From Candidatus Flexifilum affinis (lineage in GTDB: Bacteria > Chloroflexota > Anaerolineae > Aggregatilineales > Phototrophicaceae): DNA of 64,000 nt. Made by a program: the position numbers and the translations under genes. A model generated the notes under the pieces. That model was not told the origin of the DNA, searched no databases, and saw only the letters and a program-made list of their open reading frames with translations. The DNA is taken from assembly GCA_016713325.1 (NCBI GenBank), contig JADJPJ010000004.1, forward strand, positions 62,001-126,000, in the 5' to 3' direction. How positions within the stretch are numbered: position 1 is the first letter of the stretch; every line of letters begins with the position of its first letter. Positions 17,654-26,397 of this stretch are shown piece by piece.

Positions 17654-18812
17654 CCGCGGGTCGCTCAACGAGTACGCCTACTACTTTGTCGATCACCTGC
17701 GATGCAAGCCGGAGGTGGACGAAGTTGTCCTTCTGGTCGACGAACTGCCCGACGGAGCCACGTACCCGGAACCGCCGGAGAAGGTGCGGATCATCCCCTC
17801 CTGGCGCTTCGGAGCCATGGACAATGCCCTGCGCATTCGCCAGGCAGTGATCGACGTCGACCCGGACGCGGTGCTGTTCAACATGCAGTTCGCCACCTTC
17901 GGCGACAAGCGTCTGCCGGGGGCGCTCGGCCTGTCCGGGCCGGCGCTGGTCAAGAGTGCAGGCTATCCGGTCATCGCCCTGATGCACAACATCATGGAAA
18001 CGGTCGACCTCAGCCGGGCGGGCTTTGGCGCCAACCCGGTCATGGAGCGGATCACGCGGACGGCCGGCGATATCTTCACCCGCTTCGTCCTGAACTCCGA
18101 CATGGTAGCCGTGACCATTCCCAAGTACGTCGAGATTCTGGAGAAGAAATACGGCGCGAAGAACGTCTTCCTGGCCCCGCACGGCGCCTTCCAGGATGTG
18201 CCGGCGCCGACCTTCGACGATGCGCCGCAGCTCCTGCGCATCATGACCTTCGGCAAGTTTGGCACCTATAAGAAGGTCGAGACGCTGGTCGAGGCCTTCC
18301 GAATCCTGCGCGCGCAGCTCCCGGATACGGCGATGGAACTGGTGATCGCCGGGACGGACAGCCCCAACTCCGCCGGCTACCTGGCGGGCGTGAAGGCGCA
18401 GTACGCCGATGTGCCGGACATCGTCTACACCGGCTATGTGGCTGAGGAGGACGTGCCGCGCATCTTCACCGAGGCGACCGTCGTCGTCTTCCCGTACAAC
18501 AGCACCACCGGCAGCTCCGGCGTGCTGCATCAGGCGGGCAATTATGCGCGCCCGGCCGTCCTGCCCGATCTGGGCGACTTCGCCGAGCTGATCCGCGAAG
18601 AGGGCTACACCGGCGAGTTCTTCGAGCCGGAAAACGCCGCCAGCCTGGCCGCCGCCATCCGCCGCTACTGGGAGGACCCCGAGAAGCGCCGCCAGGACTC
18701 CATGCAAAATTACCTCTCGTCCGTCGGCATCCCGATGAGCGAGGTGGTCGATTGGTATCTGCTGCACATTGAACCTCTGCTGAAAGCGCGCGCGGCGCAG
18801 CAACCCGCGTAG
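17619..18812 (+). CDS. Glycosyltransferase family 4-like protein
   Basis: 397 residues with the two-domain GT-B layout. MRLVIVSTYPPSRGSLNEYAYYFVDHL is the N-terminal Rossmann start. The C-terminal half has LRIMTFGKFGTYKKVETLVEAFRIL and ELVIAGTD, and the donor-site region STTGSSGVLHQAGNYARPAV, DLGDFAELI and EFFEPENAASLAAAI. It uses a nucleotide sugar, probably at the cytoplasmic face; the acceptor is unknown. It ends 11 bases before the STAS gene, so the glycan and signalling genes are probably transcribed together. Confidence 0.85.
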   Translation: MRLVIVSTYPPSRGSLNEYAYYFVDHLRCKPEVDEVVLLVDELPDGATYPEPPEKVRIIPSWRFGAMDNALRIRQAVIDVDPDAVLFNMQFATFGDKRLPGALGLSGPALVKSAGYPVIALMHNIMETVDLSRAGFGANPVMERITRTAGDIFTRFVLNSDMVAVTIPKYVEILEKKYGAKNVFLAPHGAFQDVPAPTFDDAPQLLRIMTFGKFGTYKKVETLVEAFRILRAQLPDTAMELVIAGTDSPNSAGYLAGVKAQYADVPDIVYTGYVAEEDVPRIFTEATVVVFPYNSTTGSSGVLHQAGNYARPAVLPDLGDFAELIREEGYTGEFFEPENAASLAAAIRRYWEDPEKRRQDSMQNYLSSVGIPMSEVVDWYLLHIEPLLKARAAQQPA

Positions 18813-18823
18813 GAGAAACCGCA

Positions 18824-19162
18824 ATGGATATGAAAGTCACTGCTGACGGGCACGTACAGGTCATCGCGCTGGTCGGGCGCTTCGACGCCTTCGAAACGGC
18901 GCAGATTGTGAAGTGGTTCGAGGTGAACGTCACCGATCAGCAGAAACACGTCGTCGTCGATCTCAGCGGCGTCGGCTTCCTGGACTCGGCGGCGCTGGCG
19001 TCGCTGGTCAAGGGCATGAAGCGCTGTCGCGAGCGGGGTGGGGATCTGGTACTGTGCAATATGCAGCAGGCCGTCCGCATCATCTTCGAACTGACCGGCC
19101 TGGATAAGGCCTTCAAGATCGTCGAAACCAAGGAAGGGGCCGTCAGCGCCTTCGCGGCATGA
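18824..19162 (+). CDS. STAS-domain anti-sigma-factor antagonist (RsbV-like)
   Basis: 112 residues forming one STAS domain. The phosphorylatable serine is Ser55 in GFLDSAALASLVKGM. In partner-switching systems the unphosphorylated form binds an RsbW-type kinase and frees its sigma factor or other target. GTAGGAGAAACCGC precedes the ATG. The stop overlaps the start of the phosphatase gene (ATGA). Confidence 0.88.
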   Translation: MDMKVTADGHVQVIALVGRFDAFETAQIVKWFEVNVTDQQKHVVVDLSGVGFLDSAALASLVKGMKRCRERGGDLVLCNMQQAVRIIFELTGLDKAFKIVETKEGAVSAFAA

Positions 19163-20688
19163 GCAGCGAGCAGATCGTCCGGCAAATCGCCTCCATATGG
19201 GCGCGCGAACTCACGGCGCTGGCCCAGGCATGGCAGCAGGCCGGCGCCGGTTGTCTGGCGCTGGTCGATCAGGCCGCGCCAGGCCGGCCCTTGTTCGTGC
19301 ACCCGGCCCATACGCCCACCGACGCCTGGGCGCAGAGCGTCCCCATCCCTTCGCGACGCTTTCCGGGGATGCGCCTCTGTATTGGCCGCCTGCCCGCCGG
19401 CGCCGCCGAGGTCTGGTCAGAGGTGCTGAATGCCAACGCCCGGATGATCGCCGGATTCTTCGAGCGCGAGTATGAACTGGAGGCGCTCACTGCCGAAGTC
19501 GTCAATTATCAGGATCTGGTACTGGCCCTCTACGAGCTGAACAACGCGCTCAGCCGTCCTCTCAGCGTACCGCAGATGCTGGGCACGGTGCTGGAGCATA
19601 TCTGCCATCTGACGAGCGCAACGGGCGGCGCGGCGGTGGTCAGACACCCGATGGAACTGATCCACCGCGTCAAGGCTGGCCTTTCGGACGAGGCGTTGAA
19701 CGTCCTTTTCGAGACGGTTACGCAGACCGGAGGGCGTGTCGCCGACGCGCGCGAGGACGGGCAATCGGTGTTGTGTCTGCCTCTGTTTACCCCGGAGCGT
19801 CACGGCAACGTCGATGCCGTCATGGTTTTGCTCAGCGATACGCCGCTTCGCTCGCCGGAGATCAAGCTGGCTGTGGCCATCGTTCAGCAGTCGGGCGTGC
19901 ATCTGGAAAACATCATCCACTTCGAGAAGCGGGTGGCGCAGGCGCGCATCCAGACCGAAATCGAGCTGGCCCGCACCATGCAGATGCGGCTGCTGCCGCG
20001 TAAGCCGGTGCAGCTTCCCGGCATCCAGATGTGTGGGGCATCCAACGCGGCGCACGATGTCGGCGGGGATTTCTTCGATTACATCGCCACCCCGGGCGCA
20101 CCCTTCGTCTTCGCTCTCGGGGATGTGAGCGGCAAAGGGCTGCCGGCGGCGCTGGTCATGACCATGACGCGCACGGCCATTCGCAGCGCGGCGGCTGTCA
20201 GGCCTGAACCGGTCTCGATCCTGAGTCGGGTGAACGAGGACCTATACGACGATTTCACCGAGCTGGACAAGCTGACGACGGCCTTCGTCGGCACGATTGG
20301 GGCCGGCGGCTGCGCCATCACCTATGCCAACGCCGGTCACTCGCCGATCGTGTACACTGCGCCCGACGAAACAGCGCATATGCTCGAAGCGGACGCGCCG
20401 CCTCTGGGTGTCCTGCCGTTGTATCTGGGCGACAGTCATACGCTGGAATTCGCGCCCGGCGGCGTGCTGATCGTCGCGACGGACGGGTTTGTCGAGGCGG
20501 AGAATGAGGCAGGCGAGATGTTCGGCTATACGCGATTCATGGATCTGATCGATTCAGTCAAGGCCATGAGCGCGGAAGCGATCATGCAGGCCCTGTTTGA
20601 GTCGGTGATCGCGTTTCGTGGCAGTGTCCCACAGGGAGACGATCAGACCATGGTGGTGATTAAGTCTATCGACCCGGCGGCCGGCTGA
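19159..20688 (+). CDS. GAF-domain SpoIIE/PP2C-type serine phosphatase (RsbU-like)
   Basis: 509 residues. An N-terminal region of about 120 residues with no firm match is followed by a GAF-like sensory domain (about 130-250) and a short coiled linker. The SpoIIE-type PP2C domain spans about 265-505. Its metal-binding acids are visible in DVGGDFFDY, ALGDVSGKGLPAAL, VATDGFVEAEN and GDDQTMVV. By family it dephosphorylates the STAS proteins encoded on each side. No membrane segment is present. It is coupled by ATGA to the upstream STAS gene. Confidence 0.88.
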   Translation: MSSEQIVRQIASIWARELTALAQAWQQAGAGCLALVDQAAPGRPLFVHPAHTPTDAWAQSVPIPSRRFPGMRLCIGRLPAGAAEVWSEVLNANARMIAGFFEREYELEALTAEVVNYQDLVLALYELNNALSRPLSVPQMLGTVLEHICHLTSATGGAAVVRHPMELIHRVKAGLSDEALNVLFETVTQTGGRVADAREDGQSVLCLPLFTPERHGNVDAVMVLLSDTPLRSPEIKLAVAIVQQSGVHLENIIHFEKRVAQARIQTEIELARTMQMRLLPRKPVQLPGIQMCGASNAAHDVGGDFFDYIATPGAPFVFALGDVSGKGLPAALVMTMTRTAIRSAAAVRPEPVSILSRVNEDLYDDFTELDKLTTAFVGTIGAGGCAITYANAGHSPIVYTAPDETAHMLEADAPPLGVLPLYLGDSHTLEFAPGGVLIVATDGFVEAENEAGEMFGYTRFMDLIDSVKAMSAEAIMQALFESVIAFRGSVPQGDDQTMVVIKSIDPAAG

Positions 20689-20768
20689 GGGCATCTCGCG
20701 TCGATATCAGAGCGAATCGGAAGGTAATCGGTAGTGGCCATGGAAGTGAATTGGACGATGGACCGTGC

Positions 20769-21191
20769 ATGAGTGAGATCATTCGGTTTCAGTTGGAACT
20801 TCCCGCTGTGCATCGTTTTCTGAACGTGCTGAGCGGGTGTCTTTCCGAGCTGCTCAGCCGCGTCGATGGAATCGAGAACCGCGATGCCGTGGTGTACCAG
20901 CTTCAGCTTGCGGCGCAGGAGGTTTGCGCCAACATCGTCGACCATGCCTATGAAGGGCGGACCGGCGAGCGGCTCACAGTCGGGATTGAGGTCGACGAGG
21001 CGTCGGGCTGGCTGCGCGCGACGTTTGTGGACACTGGCCGCGCTTTCGATCCTCGGTCCGCGCCGGATGCGATCGACGAGCCGAGTGACGGGGGCATGGG
21101 GCTGTTCCTCATCGAGCAGTTGGTCGATCAGGTGGAGTATCGACGGGAAAGCGATCGGAATCTCTGGATCATCACGAAAACCCTTGTTTAG
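20769..21191 (+). CDS. Anti-sigma-factor serine/threonine kinase (RsbW-like HATPase)
   Basis: 140 residues from ATG 20769. GHKL ATPase motifs are present: the N-box AAQEVCANIVDHAYEG, the G1 box FVDTGRAFDP and the G2 box DGGMGLFLIEQLVDQV. There is no histidine-phosphorylation domain, as expected for the RsbW/SpoIIAB group that phosphorylates STAS serines. The 80-base gap after the phosphatase gene has no terminator. No sigma-factor gene is nearby, so its output target is unknown. Confidence 0.88.
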   Translation: MSEIIRFQLELPAVHRFLNVLSGCLSELLSRVDGIENRDAVVYQLQLAAQEVCANIVDHAYEGRTGERLTVGIEVDEASGWLRATFVDTGRAFDPRSAPDAIDEPSDGGMGLFLIEQLVDQVEYRRESDRNLWIITKTLV

Positions 21192-21251
21192 CGAAGACCC
21201 TGCGACGCAGTTTTCTGCTGCGCACGGCACTTGAGTGAAGGAAAGTCATCA

Positions 21252-21596
21252 ATGGAAGTACAGATCAACGAACGCGTTCTGCGGGTGCAGGTTGTCGCTT
21301 TGACTGGACGGCTGGATGCCTTTAACGCGCCCGACTTGCGGGCACGGCTGCAAAGTCTGCTCGATGCCGGAGAGAAGTATTTTGTGCTGGACCTGCAAGC
21401 GCTGACGTTCATGGACAGCGCGGCGATGGCGGTGCTGGTCAGTCTGCTCAAGCAGTCGCGCACGGCCGGAGGCGGGGTGAGCCTGGTCAAGCCGGCCAAT
21501 GAAGCCGCGCTGCGCATTTTGCTTCTCACCAAGTTCGACCGCGTCTTCCACATGTCCGAGAATGTGGATAACGCCGTGCGCGAGGTGCTGGCATGA
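21252..21596 (+). CDS. Second STAS-domain anti-sigma-factor antagonist
   Basis: 114 residues from ATG 21252, with GAAGGAAA 9 bases upstream. Single STAS domain with target Ser56 in LTFMDSAAMAVLVSLL. It differs enough from the STAS protein at 18824 to suggest a separate partner or input. The stop overlaps the start of the receiver gene (ATGA). Confidence 0.88.
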   Translation: MEVQINERVLRVQVVALTGRLDAFNAPDLRARLQSLLDAGEKYFVLDLQALTFMDSAAMAVLVSLLKQSRTAGGGVSLVKPANEAALRILLLTKFDRVFHMSENVDNAVREVLA

Positions 21597-21964
21597 CCAG
21601 CATCCTGGTGGTCGACGATTACATCGTGCAGCAGCGCGTGCTGCGGCAGGTGCTCAGCAGCGCCGGCTACGATGTGACCGTTGCAGGCGACGGCATGGAA
21701 GCGTTGGAGTACCTGGCGGCGGAACAGTACGCCCTGGTCATCCTGGACATTGCCATGCCGGAGATGGACGGCATCGAGGTGCTGAGCCGTATGCGCGACC
21801 GCGAACCGACCCGCGCGCTTCCGGTCATTATGCTGACGGCCAGCGGCGAAGAAGAAGCCAAAGCCATCGCGCGCAAAGCCGGCGCAGACGCTTTCCTGAC
21901 CAAGCCGGCCAGCTCACATGAGATCATCGCGACCGTGCAAGGCATGATAGGTGAAGCAGGATGA
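21593..21964 (+). CDS. Stand-alone response-regulator receiver protein (CheY-like)
   Basis: 123 residues, one REC domain. VVDDY at 6-10, the phosphoacceptor Asp52 in VILDIAMPEMDG, MLTASG with the conserved Thr, and the conserved Lys in FLTKPASSHE. There is no output domain, so it passes the signal by protein contact. It is coupled by ATGA on both sides, between the second STAS gene and the hybrid kinase gene. It probably links the phosphorelay to the serine-phosphorylation switch (inference). Confidence 0.9.
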   Translation: MTSILVVDDYIVQQRVLRQVLSSAGYDVTVAGDGMEALEYLAAEQYALVILDIAMPEMDGIEVLSRMRDREPTRALPVIMLTASGEEEAKAIARKAGADAFLTKPASSHEIIATVQGMIGEAG

Positions 21965-23589
21965 ACCGCGACTCGCTCGTTCGAGAAGGTCAGAATATCC
22001 GCAGACTGCGCGTCATGATCGATGCGCTGCCCTCTCCGGTACTGATTGAGGACGAGCACCGTTCGCTGCTCTGCGTGAACCAGGCGTTCTGCAAGATGTT
22101 TGCGATAGGCGGTGACCCGGAGGACCTGATCGGTGTCGACTGCGCGGTCGCGGCAGAGCGCTCAAAATACCTCTTTGCCAATCCGGAAGGTTACATCGAG
22201 GGAATCGAGACCACCCTGGCGAACCGGAAGGCTGTCAGCGAAGAGACGCTGATGATGGCGGATGGCCGCGTCCTGCAGCGCAGCTATACGCCAATCTTCC
22301 TGGACGACCAGTACCAGGGGCACTTCTGGCAGTACGAGGACATCACCCACATGCGAATCGTGGCGCGTGAGCTGGAAGCCTCGCGCGATCGCGCCTGGGA
22401 AGCCTCTCGCCTCAAGTCCGAGTTTCTGGCCATCATGAGCCATGAGATACGCACGCCGATGAACGGCGTGATCGGCATGTCTGAACTGCTGCTGTCCACC
22501 AATCTCGATGACATCCAGCGCGACTACGCCACGGTGATCTATGAGGAGTCGCACGCGCTGCTGCGCATTCTCAACGACATCCTCGACTTCTCGAAGATCG
22601 AGGCGGGCAAAGTCGAGCTGGACCCGGTGCCGTTCTCGCTCTATGAGCTAGTGGCCAGCATCGCCGACATCACCCGCCACGAAGCGGCGCGCAAAGGTCT
22701 GGCCTTGCAGCTGCATCTCCCGCCGGATGTGCCGATGCTGTATGGCGATGGCGGCCGTGTGCGGCAGATCATCGTCAACCTGATGAACAACGCCATTAAA
22801 TTCACCAAGCGGGGCGGCGTGTCACTGATGGTCGATGCTGCGCCTACGCCGGATAAGCGCGTGGCCCTGCGCTTCGACGTGCGCGATACCGGGATCGGCA
22901 TCGCGCCGGACAAACTGGAAGCCCTGTTCGAGCCGTTTACGCAGGCGGATGGTTCGACCACGCGCAAGTATGGCGGCACCGGGTTAGGATTGGCGATCGT
23001 CAAGCGGCTGGTCAACCTGCTGGGCGGGCAGATCCAGGTCGCCAGCGAACCCGGTCGGGGTACGATTTTCACCGTACAGGTGCAGGTTGATCTGGCCTCG
23101 GCGCACATCGAGGAGTATGCCGATGAGACGCCCGGTCCGAACTGGCATGCAGCCCCGCCGCCGGTGGAGAGCTTCGATCGGCGAATCCTGGTGGTGGAGG
23201 ACAATGCCGCCAATCGCATGCTGATCGTCGATTACCTGAACATGCTCGGCTATCAGAATCTCGATCTGGCAGAGGATGGCGACGAGGCCGTGCGCATGGT
23301 GCAGGCATCTCCGCATCCCTACGCGCTGGTCCTCATGGACTTGCAGATGCCACGCATGGATGGACTCACAGCCACCCGCCTGATCCGGCAGCATGAGGCC
23401 GGGCTCGACCGTCACACGCCGGTAGTGGCATTGACGGCTCACGCGCTGCCGGAGTACCAGACCGCCAGCCAGGACGCCGGAATGGACGACTTCCTGGTCA
23501 AGCCGGTGCAGCGCGCCAAACTGGTCAAGGTGCTGTCGAGCTTTCTCGGCGCTGGGCAGAGCGGCGATGATCAAGGGGCCGCGCGATAG
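21961..23589 (+). CDS. Hybrid sensor histidine kinase (PAS-HisKA-HATPase-REC)
   Basis: 542 residues, soluble. A PAS domain (about 15-135) is followed by HisKA with His161 in FLAIMSHEIRTPMNG. HATPase_c has N-box NLMNNAIKFT, G1 DTGIGI and G2 GGTGLGLAI. A C-terminal receiver has Asp460 in VLMDLQMPRMDG. The phosphate could pass on to the CheY-like protein encoded just upstream, but no Hpt domain is visible. It is the last gene of the cassette, and its 3' end overlaps the convergent aminotransferase gene by 19 bases. Confidence 0.9.
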   Translation: MNRDSLVREGQNIRRLRVMIDALPSPVLIEDEHRSLLCVNQAFCKMFAIGGDPEDLIGVDCAVAAERSKYLFANPEGYIEGIETTLANRKAVSEETLMMADGRVLQRSYTPIFLDDQYQGHFWQYEDITHMRIVARELEASRDRAWEASRLKSEFLAIMSHEIRTPMNGVIGMSELLLSTNLDDIQRDYATVIYEESHALLRILNDILDFSKIEAGKVELDPVPFSLYELVASIADITRHEAARKGLALQLHLPPDVPMLYGDGGRVRQIIVNLMNNAIKFTKRGGVSLMVDAAPTPDKRVALRFDVRDTGIGIAPDKLEALFEPFTQADGSTTRKYGGTGLGLAIVKRLVNLLGGQIQVASEPGRGTIFTVQVQVDLASAHIEEYADETPGPNWHAAPPPVESFDRRILVVEDNAANRMLIVDYLNMLGYQNLDLAEDGDEAVRMVQASPHPYALVLMDLQMPRMDGLTATRLIRQHEAGLDRHTPVVALTAHALPEYQTASQDAGMDDFLVKPVQRAKLVKVLSSFLGAGQSGDDQGAAR

Positions 23590-24707
23590 AACTCCCGGAC
23601 CTGGCCCGCGATGCGCGCGGCGGTCTCGGCATCCACACTGGCATCCACGGGCAGGTTGATGATCTCGCGGCTCAGCGCATCCGCGTGTGGCGTCGGCGGC
23701 TGAACGTTCTGCGGTGCCAGCGCAGCAGCCATGGCTTGCAGCGACGGATACCAGCGGGTCGCAGTCTCAATGCCATTTCCCCATAGAAACCTGAGCAGCT
23801 CGTTCCGGTCGGCGGCCGGGGTACGCAGCGGATATTTCCAGAGCGTCGTCTCCGGGGAGCAGGACAGCGTGTGGACTTCGGGCAGATCGGCGAACTGCGC
23901 GTCATAGAGGTTGGCCATGGCGGCGCGGTGGGCGAGGTTTCCCGCCAGCGCTTCGAAAGCTGCCGGGGCCGCACGCCACAAAGACGCGGGCGCTCGATAG
24001 TGCGTCAGCCGCTGGTAGAGGTCGAACAGCATTGTGTACAGGGCCGGCAGTCGGGGATTGGCCTCTTCGTACTGATGCATCGCCCAGTACAGCGATAACC
24101 ACTGTTCGTCGAGCCCCGCCAGCGCGTCGCCATAGACCGGCAGCTTCGCCAGGAGCGCAGAGGCCGCGTCGAGCAGGGCCGGGTCGTCTGCCAGCAGCGC
24201 GCCGCCCAGTTCGAGATCGACAATCTTGCCGGCGCCGAAGCTGAAGACCGCCGCGTCTCCCCACGCACCCATTGGCCGGCCGTCGACGTTGCCGCCGAAC
24301 GCCTGCGCCGCATCCTCGATCACGCGCAGATCGTGCCGCCCCGCCCAGGTGGTAATGGCCGCCATAGGGGCGGGCAGGCCGTACAGATGGCAGGGAATGA
24401 CCGCCACAGGAGACTGGCCGAGGGCGAGGGCTTCCAGCGCTGCATCGAGGGTTGCCGGGGTGATCATCCCTGTCGTCGGGTCGGTGTCGACCAGCACCGG
24501 CTGCGCCTCCGCCAGCAGGACCGCCCAGAGCACGATGTAGCAGGTGTTGGCCGGGATCAGGACCGGGCGACCGGCTGCGTTGAAGACCCGAAGTGTCGCC
24601 CAGATACCGGCCGCCGCCCGCCCGAGCAGGAGCGCGCCGCCTCGGCCGGTCTGTCGACGCAGCAGGGCCGCTGTGAGCGTTTCGTTCAGTCGGTCAGTGG
24701 CGCGCAT
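23571..24707 (-). CDS. DegT/DnrJ/EryC1/StrS-type PLP aminotransferase
   Basis: 378 residues, fold type I PLP enzyme. VLIPANTCYIVLWAVLLAEAQP is the cofactor-phosphate region. HLYGLPAPM and VIEDAAQAFGG carry the Asp that contacts the pyridine nitrogen. SFGAGKIVDLELGGAL supplies the Schiff-base Lys161. Family members make amino sugars on nucleotide carriers or act on related keto sugars. The gene is convergent with the hybrid kinase gene and stands just inside the glycan-assembly region, which fits a role in making an unusual surface sugar (inference). Confidence 0.85.
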   Translation of the reverse strand: MRATDRLNETLTAALLRRQTGRGGALLLGRAAAGIWATLRVFNAAGRPVLIPANTCYIVLWAVLLAEAQPVLVDTDPTTGMITPATLDAALEALALGQSPVAVIPCHLYGLPAPMAAITTWAGRHDLRVIEDAAQAFGGNVDGRPMGAWGDAAVFSFGAGKIVDLELGGALLADDPALLDAASALLAKLPVYGDALAGLDEQWLSLYWAMHQYEEANPRLPALYTMLFDLYQRLTHYRAPASLWRAAPAAFEALAGNLAHRAAMANLYDAQFADLPEVHTLSCSPETTLWKYPLRTPAADRNELLRFLWGNGIETATRWYPSLQAMAAALAPQNVQPPTPHADALSREIINLPVDASVDAETAARIAGQVREFYRAAP

Positions 24708-25188
24708 GGTGTCTCTCTTCGATCGTGGCGCCGATTATTGGCGAGCACCCCGCAGTCTGCAACCGCCACTCGTTCCACGGCCGGGTAATCGCCACAAATG
24801 CAACCCTTCGCCCATAACGATGCAAAACGTTTCGTAGGGGCACACCGCGGGTGCTCCGCGTCCCGATGCGCCGCCGGAGAGTAGTCTCCGGCTACCTAGC
24901 GGGGAAACCGACCGAGTCGGTTTCCCGGAGCGCTCATCCTTGAATTCGCGGGAGGACCCTCAGGGGGTCCTGAGTGGTCCGTTGCGCGTTTGCCCGGGGC
25001 GAATACCTCTCTGTCTGCGCGTCTTCCGTGTTTTCCCTTTTGATGACTCATCTTATTCGGACAAGCCTCAGCGTGTCCGCCCCTACGCCACCACGCGTGA
25101 GGGTCGGGGCGGGTGGGCAAACAAAACTTACCCGCACCCGCCCTCGGCAACCCTCATGCCTCATCTCTCATCTCTCGTCTCTCATTTC
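24708..25188. other. Repeat-rich intergenic region, no gene
   Basis: 481 bases with no plausible gene. The left half holds stacked perfect hairpins (separate entry). The right half contains CCGCCCCTACGCCA-type sequence (about 25078-25091) shared with 40099-40115. It ends in a TCTCATCTCTC microrepeat (25160-25190) that runs into the stop codon of the acyltransferase gene. Confidence 0.7.
24834..24975. repeat. Cluster of perfect hairpins
   Basis: Three perfect inverted repeats stand in a row. GCCGGAGA/TCTCCGGC is at 24873-24880 and 24885-24892 (4-base loop). GGGAAACCGAC/GTCGGTTTCCC is at 24902-24912 and 24916-24926 (3-base loop). AGGACCC/GGGTCCT is at 24953-24959 and 24965-24971. They are preceded by GTAGGGGC at 24834, the edge motif of the intergenic palindrome family. 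Confidence 0.8.
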
Positions 25189-26369
25189 TCAACCGGGCAC
25201 AAAGGTCTTGAGCACCGGGATGCGCTTCATGATCAGAATGACGATCACCGACAGGACCAGGGTGATCCCGGCCGTCAGCGGGATGCCGACCAGAGGCGAC
25301 AAGGTCATGGCGCTGATCTTGAAGCCCAGCCGGCCGCTGCCCAGCAGTTCCATGATCAGCACGTGGACGAAGTAGACGCCCAGGCTGCATGAGGCCAGCA
25401 GCCTGACGCTCCAGCGGATCACGGCGAAGCGCTCGAAGATCGTCTCCCAGGGCAGGCTCTTGAGGAAGAGGAACATGGCCACGGAGACGATCACCATGTT
25501 GAAGCCCAGGTTGTTGAGGAAAAAGGTGTCAAGCCGGCCATCCTGGGCCATGGTCATCGCATGGACCGCGTATTCGGTCGCCAGCAGGGTGCCGACGACC
25601 ACCAGCAGGGCGGGCAGCATCTGCTTCGGCTTGAGCGTGACGTCGCGCAGGTAGTAGCCCATCACGAAATAGCCGACGTAATTGGTCATGACGGCGAAGT
25701 CGATGCCGAACTGCACATTCAGCATGCGCGAGACGGCGGGCAGGAAGGTAATGGTGAGGAACCAGACGATCAGAAAATAGCGCAGGTTGGCGCGGCTGGC
25801 ATTGCGGACGTAGACGCGCAGTACCGGCGTCGCCAGGTACAGCCCCAGGATCATCTGGATGAACCACAGATGATAGTAGACCGGCCCTTTCAGCACAGCA
25901 TTGATCATCTGGGTGCTGTCCATCGTCTCGCCGTTGAACAGGATACGCCAGGCGAGATAGACCACCGCCCAGCCCAGGAACGGCACCAGTACCTTGAGGA
26001 AGCGCTTCCTGAAGAACTCGCCGAGCGGCTGCTCGCGTGTCATGTTGAGCAGCAGCATGCCGCTGACCAGCGTGAAGATCGGCGGACCGCCTTTGGAGAA
26101 GGCGTGGTACAGGTTGGAAATCCACCAGTCGATCGGCGCGATCGTGTTGTAGTGCGGCGCCAGCACTGACGCCACATGGATGAAGACGACAATCGACATG
26201 GCGTAGGCGCGCACCGGCTCGACAAAGGTGACGCGCTTGGCCCTCGCCGCTGCTTTTTCGGCCGCCGCCGTCGGCCGCTGGGTGCGGGTGCGGTAGCAAC
26301 GGCTGTCGCGGCGATACCGGCGCCGACTGCTATATCGGATTGAACGGGAAGGTCAATCGCTTGCTGCAT
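25189..26369 (-). CDS. Acyltransferase family 3 membrane protein (one frame break)
   Basis: About 392 residues. The frame from ATG 26369 (MQQAIDLPVQSDIAVGAGIAATAVAT) loses one base in the CGGCCGCCGCCG stretch near 26270. It continues as AAAEKAAARAKRVTFVEPVRAYAMSIVVFIHVASVL to the stop at 25189. It has about ten membrane segments; the His in VVFIHVAS is the family's conserved N-terminal histidine, and YYHLWFIQMILGLYLATP is typical of acyltransferase 3. These proteins O-acylate sugars of surface polysaccharides. The stop codon lies inside a TGAGAAATGAGA microrepeat. It starts 29 bases after the LamG-like gene and is probably in one operon with it. Confidence 0.8.
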
Positions 26370-26397
26370 GAACACTTCTCTCTCTCGGACGGGAAGA

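Noticed and set aside
20769..21191. RsbW-like protein considered as the histidine kinase partner of the receiver at 21593
   Set aside because: It has only the ATPase fold and lacks any phosphoacceptor-histidine domain; its motifs match anti-sigma-factor kinases.
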